64,000 nt of DNA from Acanthosoma haemorrhoidale. Taxonomy: Eukaryota > Arthropoda > Insecta > Hemiptera > Acanthosomatidae. Position numbers and translations under genes: made by a program. Positions 1 to 10,228 of the stretch are shown here, piece by piece. The stretch lies in NCBI GenBank assembly GCA_930367205.1, contig OV884009.1, positions 84,899,189 to 84,963,188 on the forward strand, in the 5' to 3' direction. The notes under the pieces were generated by a model. That model was not told the DNA's origin, made no database searches, and saw only the letters and a program-made list of their open reading frames with translations. How positions within the stretch are numbered: position 1 is the stretch's first letter; every line of letters starts with the position of its first letter.

Positions 1-1404
1 CTCGTCTCACCACAATGGTTTATATTTTGGCGAACCACGCAGTCAGCCTGAGTGGTTGATGACGAATTCAAATGAAAAAAAGGAAAGTAATAAATTATTG
101 TAAAAATCAACGAAATGCGTAGAGAAGAAGATGGATGGAGAGAAGATAAAAAAACTCCACGACCACCACTAACATATAGTATGTTTTATAAAATTTTCTA
201 TATTTTTCATTTCTTCCAAATATAAAATGGGCTTCATCCTTCTGGCTGGCGCAGAGCCGTCATGCACACGGTTAAACACAGGAAGGTTTCTGCCTAACGA
301 AGCGTATATAATAATATTAGTTAGTTTTAAACAGCTCGAATATTTATAATTTATATTAGCTGGATGAATAAGGGGTCGGCAGTAGAGGTATTAGTATTGT
401 TTACGTATAAGTAAAATAATCTTTGTTGATATTAACATTGTTAAGTCGTATTTAGTCTCTCTTCTCAGAGCACGGTCCACTCTCCTACAAGAGTCATCTC
501 TCAGATAAGTACATTGGTCAATCATTTTTACATAACATTTGTTTTATGTTATGTGTCTCTAGTAATAAGAAACGTGTTGTTGTAGCAAATGCACAAAGCT
601 CCTTGTCTATTGTTTAACTTGTAAAGCAGACGTCAGTGCTTTTAGTATTTATAGAACTTCTTTTTTATAGACAGAGTAGAAATTTATAGACGGCCAATCT
701 CAACATTAGGTAGAAGTAGATACGAAATCTTTCATACTTTTATAATGGACACATTATAAATTATTATACATTGTATTTTGTTTTAAAAATTATCTATTCA
801 AAAATTAAAGAGCTTCAAGATGATGGAAGAAATTTTGATTGTTTTTGCCATTATTATATATTTCTTTATTAATATTTTAGCTGTAATCTATGTCCTTTAT
901 TATCATGATTAAGTAATATTGAATAATTATTTCTGGGGATATGGCACATACGTATATTTCTGTTCGTAAATATATTTTTTTTAATTGACCGTTATTGAAT
1001 AAATTGGCTCAATGAGGAATAGACCAATAAAGTTGTGGAGGGAGGGGGGTGCTATGAGATAAATTTTTACAATAAATTTAAAATCTAAAACTCACCTCTC
1101 TTGGATGTAATTCAATAACCTTTTTTGGGACTGAAACAAACCTGCTATGTTTCTTGATAATTTTTAGTTATGAATTCCCTATTACTTATATAGTCATGAA
1201 GTATAATCATATATATTTGGTCTTATATATATAGTCTTTATGTTTCTAGTCATTTTAAAAAATAGTGGACATATTTTTAAATAACTGCCCTGTAGGCATT
1301 TTATGCATTAATCTAAAATTAATTCAATAATGGAACAAGCCACAAAAAAAATGGAAAGATACTTCCATAAAAACATTATGGGTAATAATAAGGTATAATA
1401 AGTA
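1..1404. other. AT-rich non-coding stretch
   Basis: I see no recognisable gene or repeat here. The only thing of note is a 30-codon hydrophobic open frame on the plus strand at 820-912 (starts MMEEILIVFAI, stop TAA), which could encode one membrane helix. In DNA this rich in A and T, runs of Ile, Phe and Tyr codons are expected by chance, so it is not called as a gene. Confidence 0.5.
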
Positions 1405-1929
1405 TTATTTCCATCCAAATCCAAAGTAAAATGGCATAATTCCGATTTCAGTCCCGTGTTCTATCAAATTTCTAGTCCCGTTTCTGTTTCTAACTTTGTC
1501 ATTCGGTTTCTCTGTTCTTCTCTCGGAAACATATTCATTGATTAAAGTTTCTTTTCCTTCCACCTAATAAAAAAATACAAAGCAGATTAAAGAAAAGACA
1601 TTTTATCAATTTTTTGTGATTAATTACGTTGTTAATATTAAATAAAACGTAATAGAGGGAAATGCAGAGCTTGTTTGTATGCCAAAGATATAGTAGATAG
1701 TGCATGTGGGCTTGCTATTAGCATTGAAGTCACCCCTGTAAGTGTATCGATATATTAGTTCGGGCTTTAGTGAACTATATATAAATATGTACAAACCTTC
1801 ATTAAAATCGTGTTTGTAATTTTTCCAGGATAGTTTGATGGACTGGTATATAATTTGGCAAGAGTTTCTATTTGATTCCCTCGTGATGCTAAAACAAAGG
1901 CAATACTAAAAAATATAACCAATTTTCAT
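1405..1929 (-). CDS. candidate two-exon gene for a small secreted protein, with an apparent 1-nt frameshift
   Basis: The family is not recognised. On the minus strand, exon 2 (1563 down to 1405) follows a good acceptor (TTTTTTTATTAG) and stays open for 52 codons to TAA, ending in GIMPFYFGFGWK. Exon 1 (1929 to 1797) ends AAG before GTTTGT. Both junctions are phase 0 and the intron is 233 bp. Reading back through exon 1, the open frame gives a lysine, a hydrophobic core (LVIFFSIAFVLA) and then SRGNQIETLAKLY, which looks like a secretory signal followed by a mature chain. The only ATG in the right place (1929-1927) is one base out of frame, at an AAAA run. This is either a real inactivating indel or a homopolymer error. 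The product would be about 96 residues, without cysteines, with an RR and other basic sites that could suit peptide processing. Splicing and secretion are inferred from sequence signals only. It could also be a pseudogene or a chance open frame. Confidence 0.4.
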
Positions 1930-2141
1930 TAAATTATTTAACTAATGGAACTAAAGCAAGAAATGCCAACTTCCACATCCAATGCTATTAGATATTTTGA
2001 ATTTTATCTTGATAATATACTGACATGGAACCAATAAACAAGACTTAAAAGACAAGATTTGAACATATACTTTAGACAGCTTTATAGCTTACTCAACAGA
2101 AACTCTAACCTTTCATAGGGAAACTATTTATTTGTATTGTA

Positions 2142-2251
2142 CACAGGCGGTCTGAAAAGTTTCCAACCTCAACATGAAGATGATAATAAAATAAATAAAA
2201 GCTAATGAAATAAAAGCTTTGTTAGGTCGAAAACTTTTCAGACCACCCTCG
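2142..2251. mobile_element. mariner-type MITE (110 bp)
   Basis: The two ends form imperfect terminal inverted repeats around a shared GGTCTGAAAAGTTT core followed by a CC/TCG-ACCT block. The left end reads CACAGGCGGTCTGAAAAG and the right end, reverse-complemented, reads CGAGGGTGGTCTGAAAAG. Each side is flanked by TA (2140-2141 and 2252-2253), the target duplication of Tc1/mariner elements. The interior is about 40 bp with no ORF, so this is a non-autonomous derivative. Confidence 0.8.
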
Positions 2252-2253
2252 TA

Positions 2254-3372
2254 GCATACCTACGTTAAATAATTAGGATAAAAATTTAATATTTATCCCT
2301 TTTCCATAAAGTTGAATTTGACGTAGATATAATGAATTAATTTAATATTGATGATTGTTTATTGATTTTACGTTATATGCCAAGAGCTGTTAACGGCTTG
2401 GGGTACTAGCCATGAGCCATACATTTGTTCTACAGTGGAATGGTTTAATTAGTCTTTTATAGGAATTAATTTATTAGGTAGAATGTTTCTGAACAACTAA
2501 TAATAAACATATAAGACGTTTTTTGGTGTTATATAATACAATATTGCAGTTAAATCGTGACCTTGCTAAGCCCTTTTGGGAACTTTGGTCAACTATTGGA
2601 AACAAAGTTCCAATTTAAATGGACAAAAGCTTTACGATCGCGTCCTTAAAAAAATTCGTATGGGGACTCATTTACTTCATTTACAAATCAAGTTACCATG
2701 AATAGTTTCACGGTTCGTTTTTCTTCACCTCACCCTATAAGGAGATAAAGTAAGATGAAATAGATTGGGAATTCAAATTAAATACAGGTATGATTTATTA
2801 ATGATAGATAGTATTAGAAAAATAAAAAATAGTTTACAACGTTAAGGATCAAAACGATTTATTTATGATAGTTTTACTTATTAACATGAGAAAAATAATT
2901 TAATTAGTATCAACCTACAATTCACGCAAATAAAAAACAAATAGTAAAAATAAGTGACAAAATTTACACAGAAAAACTAAAAAGCAAGATGACAGTATTT
3001 ATGTTATACGAAAAATATCTATGAGGACTTAATGAACATTTCAGTCACTAAAATAATTCACTGAATCTGAATCAGAAAGTGAATAATCGTCAGTTTCATC
3101 TTTTTTTTTTCAAATCATTCTTTATTATAATAAAATTGCAGCCTGCCTTATTTGAAAATAAGTAATTGTGGTAAATGTTCAGCTTCATACCATATGTAAG
3201 TTGGTTTTAATTATTCAATAACTGATTTTATTAATCTGTAAAGATTAATTAAATTACACGTTATTTACCAGGTATTTTAGTGGATAGTCACAACACATAA
3301 GCAAACAATAAAAAATAAGTCTTATCTTGAAAGTAACCTTCACACACAAAACACAGCTAGCTAGATCATCAG
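2254..3372. other. AT-rich non-coding stretch
   Basis: No gene or repeat is recognised. A short acidic open frame on the minus strand (3109 to 3041, ending SDSDSVNYFSD then TGA) looks protein-like but is only 22 codons and has no good splice acceptor. Confidence 0.5.
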
Positions 3373-3980
3373 CTAGAGTTTACACCTCCCCCTCCTCCTT
3401 CGATCGCTTTTCCCGGAGGACGAGAAAAGTGACAATTTGCTACTGTGAAAGTAATTTGATATTTTCTTTTTTTTTCCACAGCCAACTTCATATATAGATG
3501 ATGATATCCTCTTTAGAATCCTAAATGGTCCAATTCGCACTTTATCAGTCTTCCTTCTGTTCAGTTTGCTTCCGTTTTCAACATATACTTCATCTCCAAC
3601 TTTGAATTCGTGGGTTCTTCGGTTCTTGTCTACTCTCATTTTATTTATTCTAAAACTCTTCATAGAGTTTAGAAATGCTTCATCTCATGTATCAATCGGA
3701 CAAACTAACGATTGCTTTCCGAAAAGTAAGTATGCTGGCTCAAATTTCGTTGAAGAATGAATTGTCCTATTTTATTCTGACACACAATCTTCAGCTATTC
3801 TTTACCATGCACGTCTGTCACCACTATTTATCTCACACCTTATTCTGTTTGCTAAAGTCTGGTTTAGCCTCTCGTTAAGTCTATTAGACTGCGGGTGATC
3901 AATAGAGGTGAACATAAATTGAATTTTCATCTTCGCTAGGTATCTTTTAAGTATTGCAGAATTCAAGGCCGTATATTGCT
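3373..3980 (-). pseudogene. gypsy-type integrase, C-terminal part (decayed)
   Basis: Read right to left in a single frame, this gives the end of an integrase core. It starts QYTALNSAILKRY and is followed by the HPQSNRLNERLNQTL block, which holds the catalytic glutamate of the D,D-35-E triad. After that come the C-terminal DNA-binding region (THEFKVGDEVYVENG, IGPFRILKRI) and a basic tail ending at 3373. Three in-frame stops interrupt it (after RRAW, after CVSE and after PIDT), so it is dead. The upstream core with the first two aspartates is missing. The copia LTR begins exactly where the integrase breaks off, but no integrase sequence resumes on the far side of the copia element at 8422. The copia insertion was therefore accompanied or followed by loss of the other flank. 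Confidence 0.8.
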
Positions 3981-4195
3981 TTAAGGTGCAGGGAAATAAA
4001 GTATAAATGCAAGTTAAATGAAGAAGAGCACAGATTTATTTGGATACATACGTACAGTACACAAACTCACAAGAGAAGTCAATGAGGCACATGCCAACCT
4101 AATCACAAAAAACGCAACAGTGCCGCCCTTATCGTTACAACTAAATATAAATCATACAAAACAAATAATAATATAAATGCGGAATTATACCAATA
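3980..4195 (-). repeat. copia 3' LTR
   Basis: It aligns along its length with 8196-8421 (shared plus-strand start TTTAAGGTGCAGGG, end GGAATTATACCAATA). It lacks a 10-bp segment present in the other copy (near 8287) and has several substitutions. A purine-rich minus-strand stretch (TTAGAAGAGTG, about 4197-4207) just inside may be the polypurine tract. Confidence 0.9.
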
Positions 4196-4213
4196 CACTC
4201 TTCTAATTTCGCA

Positions 4214-5326
4214 TTACTTACAATCTATTAAGTTTAAATGTTCAACAAAAATCGAGAATTTACTAAATGCTAAGGATTTGGTCATCAAATCCGCTATTTG
4301 ATTAGAAGGATCAACATAATGCAATTCAACTATATTTTTATCAACAATATCTTTTACGAAATTATACTTTACATCAAAATGTTTGGACCTTTTGGTCTCA
4401 CAGGTACTTGCAATTTTAATTGTGCCCTGGTTGTCTTCAAAAATATTAATTTTACCTTTAAAGTTAAAACTCTCATTTAATAATTTGTTCAAAAATAGTA
4501 CCTCTTTAATACAGTCACCTAGTGCATAATATTCGGCTTCACAGCTACTTAAAGCAACTACGCCTTGTTTCCTGGATCCCCATGAAACAACATTATTATT
4601 TACCTTGATAATGTAACCAGATACACTTTTTCTGTCATTTTTGTCAAATGCAAAGTCTGCATCAACATATGCATTTATATGATCATCACTAGAGTTAGAT
4701 TTGTCAAAGCTAAGAGCCATGTCAGGACTATGTTTCAAGTATATTACAACATTTTTCAAGTGCTTCCAATGAGTTACAGTAAAACAGTTTTGAAATCTAC
4801 CAAAATATGAAATTGCATAAGTTAGATCTGGTCGAGAAGCGACCATCAAATACATTAAGCTTCTTAAAAGTTCTTTATAAGGTAGCTTAGGACAATTATT
4901 CGGATCTCCTTTTTCGAGATTAAGCTTAGGCTCAATAGGTATTCGCTTAGATTTAGCATCTGACATATTAAACTTATCAAATATTTTCTTAATAAGATTT
5001 TCCTGTTTAATTACAACATTCCCTAATTTATTTCTGAAAATATTCAACCCTAAAAATTCTAAATGTCCATTATTATCATAATCTTTACACTCTAAATCTG
5101 TCTTTAATAATTTCTTAACATTTTCTAATTTAGATTTAGAATTAGCTATCAATAGAAAATCATCAACCCATACAAGAATATAAACACTGTCATCAAAATA
5201 TAAACATGGGTCTACATTAGATCTACAAAATCCAAATTTCAATAACATATAATTTAAATGGTCGTTCCACACTTTTGGACTTTGTTTGAGACCATATAAA
5301 GCCTTTTTCAATTTTAACACTTTCAC
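4214..5326 (-). pseudogene. copia pol: reverse transcriptase C-terminal half and RNase H
   Basis: A 370-residue frame begins at KALYGLKQSPKVW, the conserved copia reverse-transcriptase block. It continues through the active-site box ILVWVDDFLL (here WVDD instead of the usual YVDD) and the RPDLTYAISYFGRF block. RNase H follows: YVDADFA with catalytic Asp, GYIIKVNNNVVSWGSRKQ, SSCEAEYYAL with catalytic Glu, and FEDNQGTIKIA with catalytic Asp, then KHFDVKYNFVKD near the end. It stops at 4214, just before the 3' LTR. By itself this half looks intact. The frame breaks at about 5325, where the previous segment runs out of frame, so no full pol is made from this copy. Confidence 0.9.
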
Positions 5327-6071
5327 TTTTATAGCCTTCCGGTGGCTTTATATAAGCTGGCACCTTTAGATCACTTTTAAGAAACGCACTCCGAACATCA
5401 AGCTGATCGATAAATAGATCCTTCTCTGCAGCCGTAGAAAGAAGTACTCGAAGTGTCGTGAAACGGGCAACCGGTGCATAGATGTTGTCAACGTCATCGA
5501 GATGTTGTTGAAAACCGCGAGCCACTAAGCGCGCCTTCTTCTTAGATTCACCGTTGGAAGTCTTTATGGTGAAAACCCACTTACAGTCAATAGGGGTTAA
5601 ATCCGGTGGAGCATCTACCTCTTCCCAAGTCTTATTACTTTCTAATGAGGTTAATTCTTCGTTAATGGCTTGCTGCCAATCAGGATCGTGAATCGCATCT
5701 GAAAATTTCTTGGGAACATCTATTTCGGCATTAGTGGACAAAGCCATTTCATTCAAGGCAAAATTAATAACAAAATCATCCAAATACTTTGGTTTTACCT
5801 TTTTCCTTGTTGATTTTCGTTCTTTCTTGGGATAACCACTTGTTTCGTCAGGAAAACAACGGAAAATACTTTCTGAATCAGATTCACCTGCAATATCTTC
5901 TATAACATCACTCGGTCCAGGTATGGGAGACTTACATTTGTCCTGAGGTGTGGGAGATTTACTCTGATCTTCAGGAATGCATTCTTCTGGAGATACAAGG
6001 ATGTGCTTAGGTTCGTCCTCACTCTCTAATATATCAGATTCAATAGATTCATCAAAAATGACGTTTCTTCC
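5223..6071 (-). pseudogene. copia pol: linker and reverse transcriptase N-terminal half
   Basis: From about 6071 to 5783 the frame encodes the acidic, proline- and serine-rich linker typical of copia between integrase and reverse transcriptase. From 5783 the fingers/palm region follows: DPDWQQAINEELTSLESNKTWE, CKWVFTIKTSNGE, KKARLVARGFQQ, YAPVARFTTLRVLL and QLDVRSAFLKSDL, which holds the first catalytic Asp (D of LDV). The frame departs from homology near 5325 just before KALYGLKQ, where the downstream half is in another frame. A one- or two-base indel there is the simplest explanation. Confidence 0.88.
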
Positions 6072-7234
6072 TTACTCTATCTTCTTCGTTTCAGGATTCC
6101 AGAGACGGTAACCGTTATCACAGTAACCGACTAAAAACAACTTTTTAGATCTGTCGCTTAGTTTTCCATTTCTGTTTTCTTTGTGAATTAATGCATATGC
6201 CGGGCTACCAAATATTCGTATCTTCTTAAGATTGGGTTTAAAACCATTGAAGCGTTCAGCGGGTGACATACCGTTGGGCAAAACTGAGGTTCCAAGTCGA
6301 TTAGTCAAATAGGTCGCTGTCATCAACGCTTCACCCCACATGCTCTTGTCTAATTTACTGTCCAACAAAAGGCATCTGGCTTTCTCTAAAGAGTTCTATT
6401 CATTCTTTCAGCCTTGCCGTTTTGTGAAGGGTTCCGAGGCATGGAATAGCTGATAGTGATACCCTTGGTTTGACAGAAATCGACAAACTTGGCAGAAACG
6501 TACTCGCCACCACGGTCGCAACGTAAATTTTGAATTCTTGCACCAAATTTAGCCTCGACCATTGCTACATATATTTGAAATTTTTCAAAAACTTCCGATT
6601 TCTTACGTAGAAGATATGTGGCACAAAAATTACTGTAGTGGTCTATGAACGTGACAAAATAACTGTAATTATCGTAAGTTGAGGGCGATATCTTACCGCA
6701 TACATCAGTTGATACACGCTGAAGAATCCTAGTAGCCTTCCAGTCCTCTGGAATGCTCTTTATGAATGATAACTTAGTTTGCTTCCCCTTAAAGCAAATG
6801 TCACAAATTCCAACAGGATATAATGCACCTTGCCCCATCCTTCGATGCATTAGACTGTTACATGCACCAACAACATTTGCTTGTTCCTTAAGAAGGTGAA
6901 GTTTAATTACATACAGTTTGCCAACGAGGTAGCCTGTCATAACATATGATCCCCTAAATATTTTAACACAGGAATTTTCGAATACAACTCTGCATCCCTT
7001 CTCCTCCAACTTCATAACAGATAAGAGATTCATTGTTAAATTTTTGCACACAAAAGCATCAGTTATACGAACTTTATTTCCATCTTCCGACACACAAAAC
7101 AAATTTCCTTTCCTTAACGCAATCACCGATTCACCTGCCTTTGCCACACTAATATCAACATTTACTGGAGTTGAATCTCTTAGAAAAACACTGAACTCGT
7201 CCCTTATAAGATGACATGTCGCACTACGAAGCAT
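6072..7234 (-). pseudogene. copia protease end and integrase
   Basis: The frame at 7234-6386 starts in the protease. Where a DSGAT active site is expected, the sequence reads LRSATCHL, so the catalytic Asp and the Gly are gone. Next is the integrase zinc region, also damaged (MHRRMGQG, with the second His of the HHCC motif replaced by Gln; CDIC kept). The catalytic core is preserved: TDVCGKISP, NLRCDRGGEY and NGKAERMNRTL give the D,D,E triad. A frameshift near 6375 separates this from 6368-6072 (DKSMWGEALMTATYLTNRL, KIRIFGSPAYALIH), the usual integrase continuation. Confidence 0.9.
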
Positions 7235-7350
7235 GCTACATCAGACGATTGTTTACAAACTACTTCCTTATCTGTTGTGGCATCACTACTGTTATCCTGG
7301 GTAGTAAACAGAAATTCCTCACAGTTGTTATCACTAGAAATGGCGGCGAA

Positions 7351-8148
7351 TCATTTATTTTTGAGTTTAGGACAATTTTTCTTAAAATGAACTCGATTTT
7401 TGCAATAATAACAAATAACGTTAGACATACTTTTGTTTTGACTGACCTTCAAATTTGTATTAAAGCTTTTAGCTCTATTTTTATAAGCTGAAAAAACATT
7501 TGCAGATGGGTGATCTTCTTTCTTCAAATTCCTCTCATATTCGGCCAGAAGTGTGTTTTTCACATACTCCAAAGTAACGGCCGCCTTGTCCTTACTACAC
7601 CAAATGTCCATCCCAGATACCACAGAATCATAATCGGACGGCATTGCAACAAGAAGCTGGTTCACAACCTCATCCTCTTCTATATTACCACCAGCCACTC
7701 ACACGTCAGAAGCCATTGAATCAAACGTTTGAAAAAACTCTTGGAGAGGGCGATCATTATTGTATTCCAATTTTCTCCAAGCCTTCTGGGTGGTGACAAG
7801 CGATTTCATCCCACGCTTTTCATAAGTCGCTGCTAGGGCATCCATTATCCCCTTCGCCATCTTCTTGTCCTTGATTGTAGGTAATATATTATCGGCAATT
7901 CCTTGCACAATAACGTTACGGGCTTTTACATCTTCTTGATTAAACAACTTGAGTTCGGTTTCCCCAGTTGGGGGGTCCTCTTTCAGAACTCGAAGTACTC
8001 CGTTTTGCTCAAGTAACAATTTTATCCTGAAGTCCCAATTACCAAAATTTGAGCCATCGAATGGCTTTATACCCAACGGAAGGTTCATAGTTGAACTAGC
8101 CATCGCAAAAACGAACAAAACTGAAACCGACCGCGCACGTGAGTCCAA
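7351..8148 (-). pseudogene. copia gag with zinc knuckle, one in-frame stop
   Basis: The Gag frame starts at about 8148, with a further Met inside. It contains the copia-type N-terminal block (LGIKPFDGSNFGNWDFRIK) and AWRKLEYNNDRPLQEFFQTFDSM. A TGA at about 7699-7701 then interrupts it, and the same frame continues with AGGNIEEDEVVNQLLVAMPSDYDSVV. The C-terminal zinc knuckle reads CYYCKNRVHFKKNC. It fits Cx2Cx4Hx4C, but the usual Gly before His is Val. It ends PKLKNK near 7351. Protease follows downstream (leftwards) after a short damaged stretch. Confidence 0.88.
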
Positions 8149-8180
8149 CAGGTTAAAACAAAACTTGCAAAATCAACACC

Positions 8181-8195
8181 CTGGGCCCATAACCT
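8181..8195 (-). promoter_or_regulatory. copia primer-binding site, initiator tRNA-Met anticodon arm
   Basis: Plus-strand CTGGGCCCATAACC is identical to the DNA form of the anticodon stem-loop of metazoan initiator tRNA-Met (anticodon CAT in the middle). It lies directly inside the 5' LTR. Copia of Drosophila is known to prime from an internal half of this tRNA rather than its 3' end, and this placement matches that mechanism. Confidence 0.85.
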
Positions 8196-8421
8196 TTTAA
8201 GGTGCAGGGAAATAAAGTATAAATGCAAGTTAAATGAAGAAGAGCACAGATTTATTTGGATACATACGTACAGTACGCAAACTCATGAACGGTCATAAGA
8301 GAGGTCAATGAGGCACATGCCAACCTAATCACAAAAAACGCTACAGTGCCGCCCTTATCGTTACAACTAAATATAAATAATATAAAACAAATAATAATAT
8401 AAATGCGGAATTATACCAATA
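8196..8421 (-). repeat. copia 5' LTR
   Basis: This is the upstream LTR of the minus-strand element, homologous to 3980-4195 and carrying a 10-bp segment (near 8287) that the other copy lacks. It is followed immediately by the tRNA primer site at 8181-8195. Confidence 0.9.
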
Positions 8422-9260
8422 AACAGTTATGCAAGAAATCAAAAATCTGTTACTTCGTTTTCCTAGAGGCACTCTTTTTTACACACTGACATGAAAGGAA
8501 ACCAAAGAGCCGACTCAGCTCTTTATGCTCAGACATGCTGCAACTATAACGGCTAATGAAATTATGACTAATAATGCATTTCTTATATGGTGGAAAGAAT
8601 TAAATGTTAACTAAGTGGCAAAGGAAGTGGGACGATACAGCCGCAAATAAACCAAGGGAAATTAAAAGCTCAGTAATGGCATGTACATCGTCAAATGGAG
8701 AAACCACCGAGACTCCGTGGCCTTAACCACCTGGTCACATTCCACGGGTCTCCAGGGTACTCCATTTACTGTGAAACCCTGGCAGAATGCAGAGCCTTCC
8801 TAAGTAGGACACCAGACTTACCTTCCTGCCTGTGGTATCTGCTTAGTGCAGGGGTATATAGACAGAGTAATGGCTATCCTAAAGACGAAATCTCTTTTTT
8901 TATTGTTTCATATCACAATTAAAATGATTGCAATAAAATTATAATTTGGTGGGGTAAGGGGTGTGGTCGGCTGGAGGGTACGTCGGCGTGTGGCGGGCTG
9001 GCGGACTCTCGTGGTCCCTGGGCAATATTGCGCCCCTGGCACTGGTGGGATGCGGACTTTTTACATGCCATTGGATTGTATAAAGGATTATTGTATAGTG
9101 CATGGTTTTTATCCGCATCTCAGTTATCAGGCCCAGATGAGCACTGGGGACAACCCCAGTCTGGGATCTGCGGGACTCCGTCTCGCCAGCCTTACGCAGC
9201 AGGGATCGCTAGCTGGCTGCACTGCTCACTATTCCTAAATCATAATAATGGTTAAAAATG
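8422..9260. other. unassigned DNA with a GC-richer island
   Basis: 8690-8930 and 8945-9240 are clearly richer in G and C than their surroundings and hold open frames on the plus strand (for example 8695-8922 and 8963-9238), in overlapping frames. None resembles a family I know, and there are no splice or domain signals that choose one. The composition contrast suggests old inserted repeats, perhaps untranslated ends of LINEs or LTR elements, but this is not shown. Confidence 0.3.
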
Positions 9261-10228
9261 ATACTCTATAAACCATGAATTTTTTTTTTTCAAAAAAAAG
9301 TATAGTTTAGGGTGATAATCTTATATTGATCACCCAAGTCAACTAAAACCTGTAAATAAAAAATATTTAAATATACCTTAAAAAAAATTAAGTGCGATCT
9401 TCAAAACAATTTAACCATTGTCAATAAAAATCTTAAATAATCATTAGTGCGTTGAAAGCATTGGTTGTTTACTTTTCCGACAGATTAATTTAAATCAGTA
9501 TCTCTCACGTTGGATTACTAGCTTGTTTTTGTTGTAATTAAAAAAAAAACATAACATACTAAATAGGAATAAAAATTACCATAAACTTATTTAAAAGAAT
9601 AACCCCGCTAAAAAAAAAATAAAATAAATAATAATTTCATGTTCCAATGGCGACAAACTGGAAAATTTTCAATTTACTACTACTATTATCTAGAAAGTTA
9701 ATTTAAATAATCATAATAATTATTTATTTATTTATTTAGAATAAATAATATATAATCGAAAAATGTTATATTTCATTTGTTTAGCACACATTTTAATTAC
9801 AACATCTGTGACTCAATAGAATAACAGGCACAATGGTAGCTACCATTACGTATGTCTAACTTTGTGACAATGAATGTCATGGGAACGTTGCGATAGTTGG
9901 TTGTAACGAAATTAGCAGGAGGTTGGGAATGCATATGAATCGTATCCATTGTTTCAGCCTTCACCACTAACCAGACCCCAGGTCGATCAGTGTATAGCGA
10001 TGATTGGAAAATAGATGAATTCATGTGTTGCATTCAACCCAACACTCCATCACATAGCCCGTTCTCTCGGAATAAGTCGGATCTGTAAACAGGATTGATG
10101 TTTAATAATTGGGCTTCACTATGAAACTATGTATTTTGAACACAATATAAAAATTGTTATTTGCTAATTACTAAGCACAATAAAATTGATTCATAATTTA
10201 CTATAGGATTGTTAATCACAATTTATAA
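9261..10228. other. AT-rich DNA with one unassigned minus-strand frame
   Basis: This is mostly very AT-rich spacer. A minus-strand frame at 10033-9797 (78 codons, includes TDRPGVWLVVKAETMDTIHMHS and ends SYHCACYSIESQML) looks protein-like. It is preceded by a good acceptor (CCTGTTTACAG, at about 10085), but one in-frame stop lies between that acceptor and the frame. It could be an exon of a host gene with a different start, or a decayed fragment. I do not recognise it. Confidence 0.25.

Larger units (their letters stand above)
3980..8421 (-). mobile_element. copia-type LTR retrotransposon, nearly full length, inactivated
   Basis: Two LTRs (3980-4195 and 8196-8421) bracket a single gag-pol in minus orientation, in the order gag, protease, integrase, reverse transcriptase, RNase H. 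Integrase before reverse transcriptase is diagnostic of Ty1/copia. The primer site matches the anticodon arm of initiator tRNA-Met, as in Drosophila copia. The LTR edges resemble copia too (minus strand begins TATTGGTATAATTCC). Inactivating changes include an in-frame stop in gag, a ruined protease active site, and frameshifts near 6375 and 5325. The LTRs differ by a 10-bp indel and several substitutions, so the insertion is not very recent. No matching target duplication is visible. Confidence 0.93.

Noticed and set aside
1820..1910. Plus-strand exon after TTTTTCCAG (frame DSLMDWYIIWQEF)
   Set aside because: The same interval read on the minus strand gives a signal-peptide-like sequence, a longer frame and phase-matched splice sites, so the plus-strand reading is less likely.
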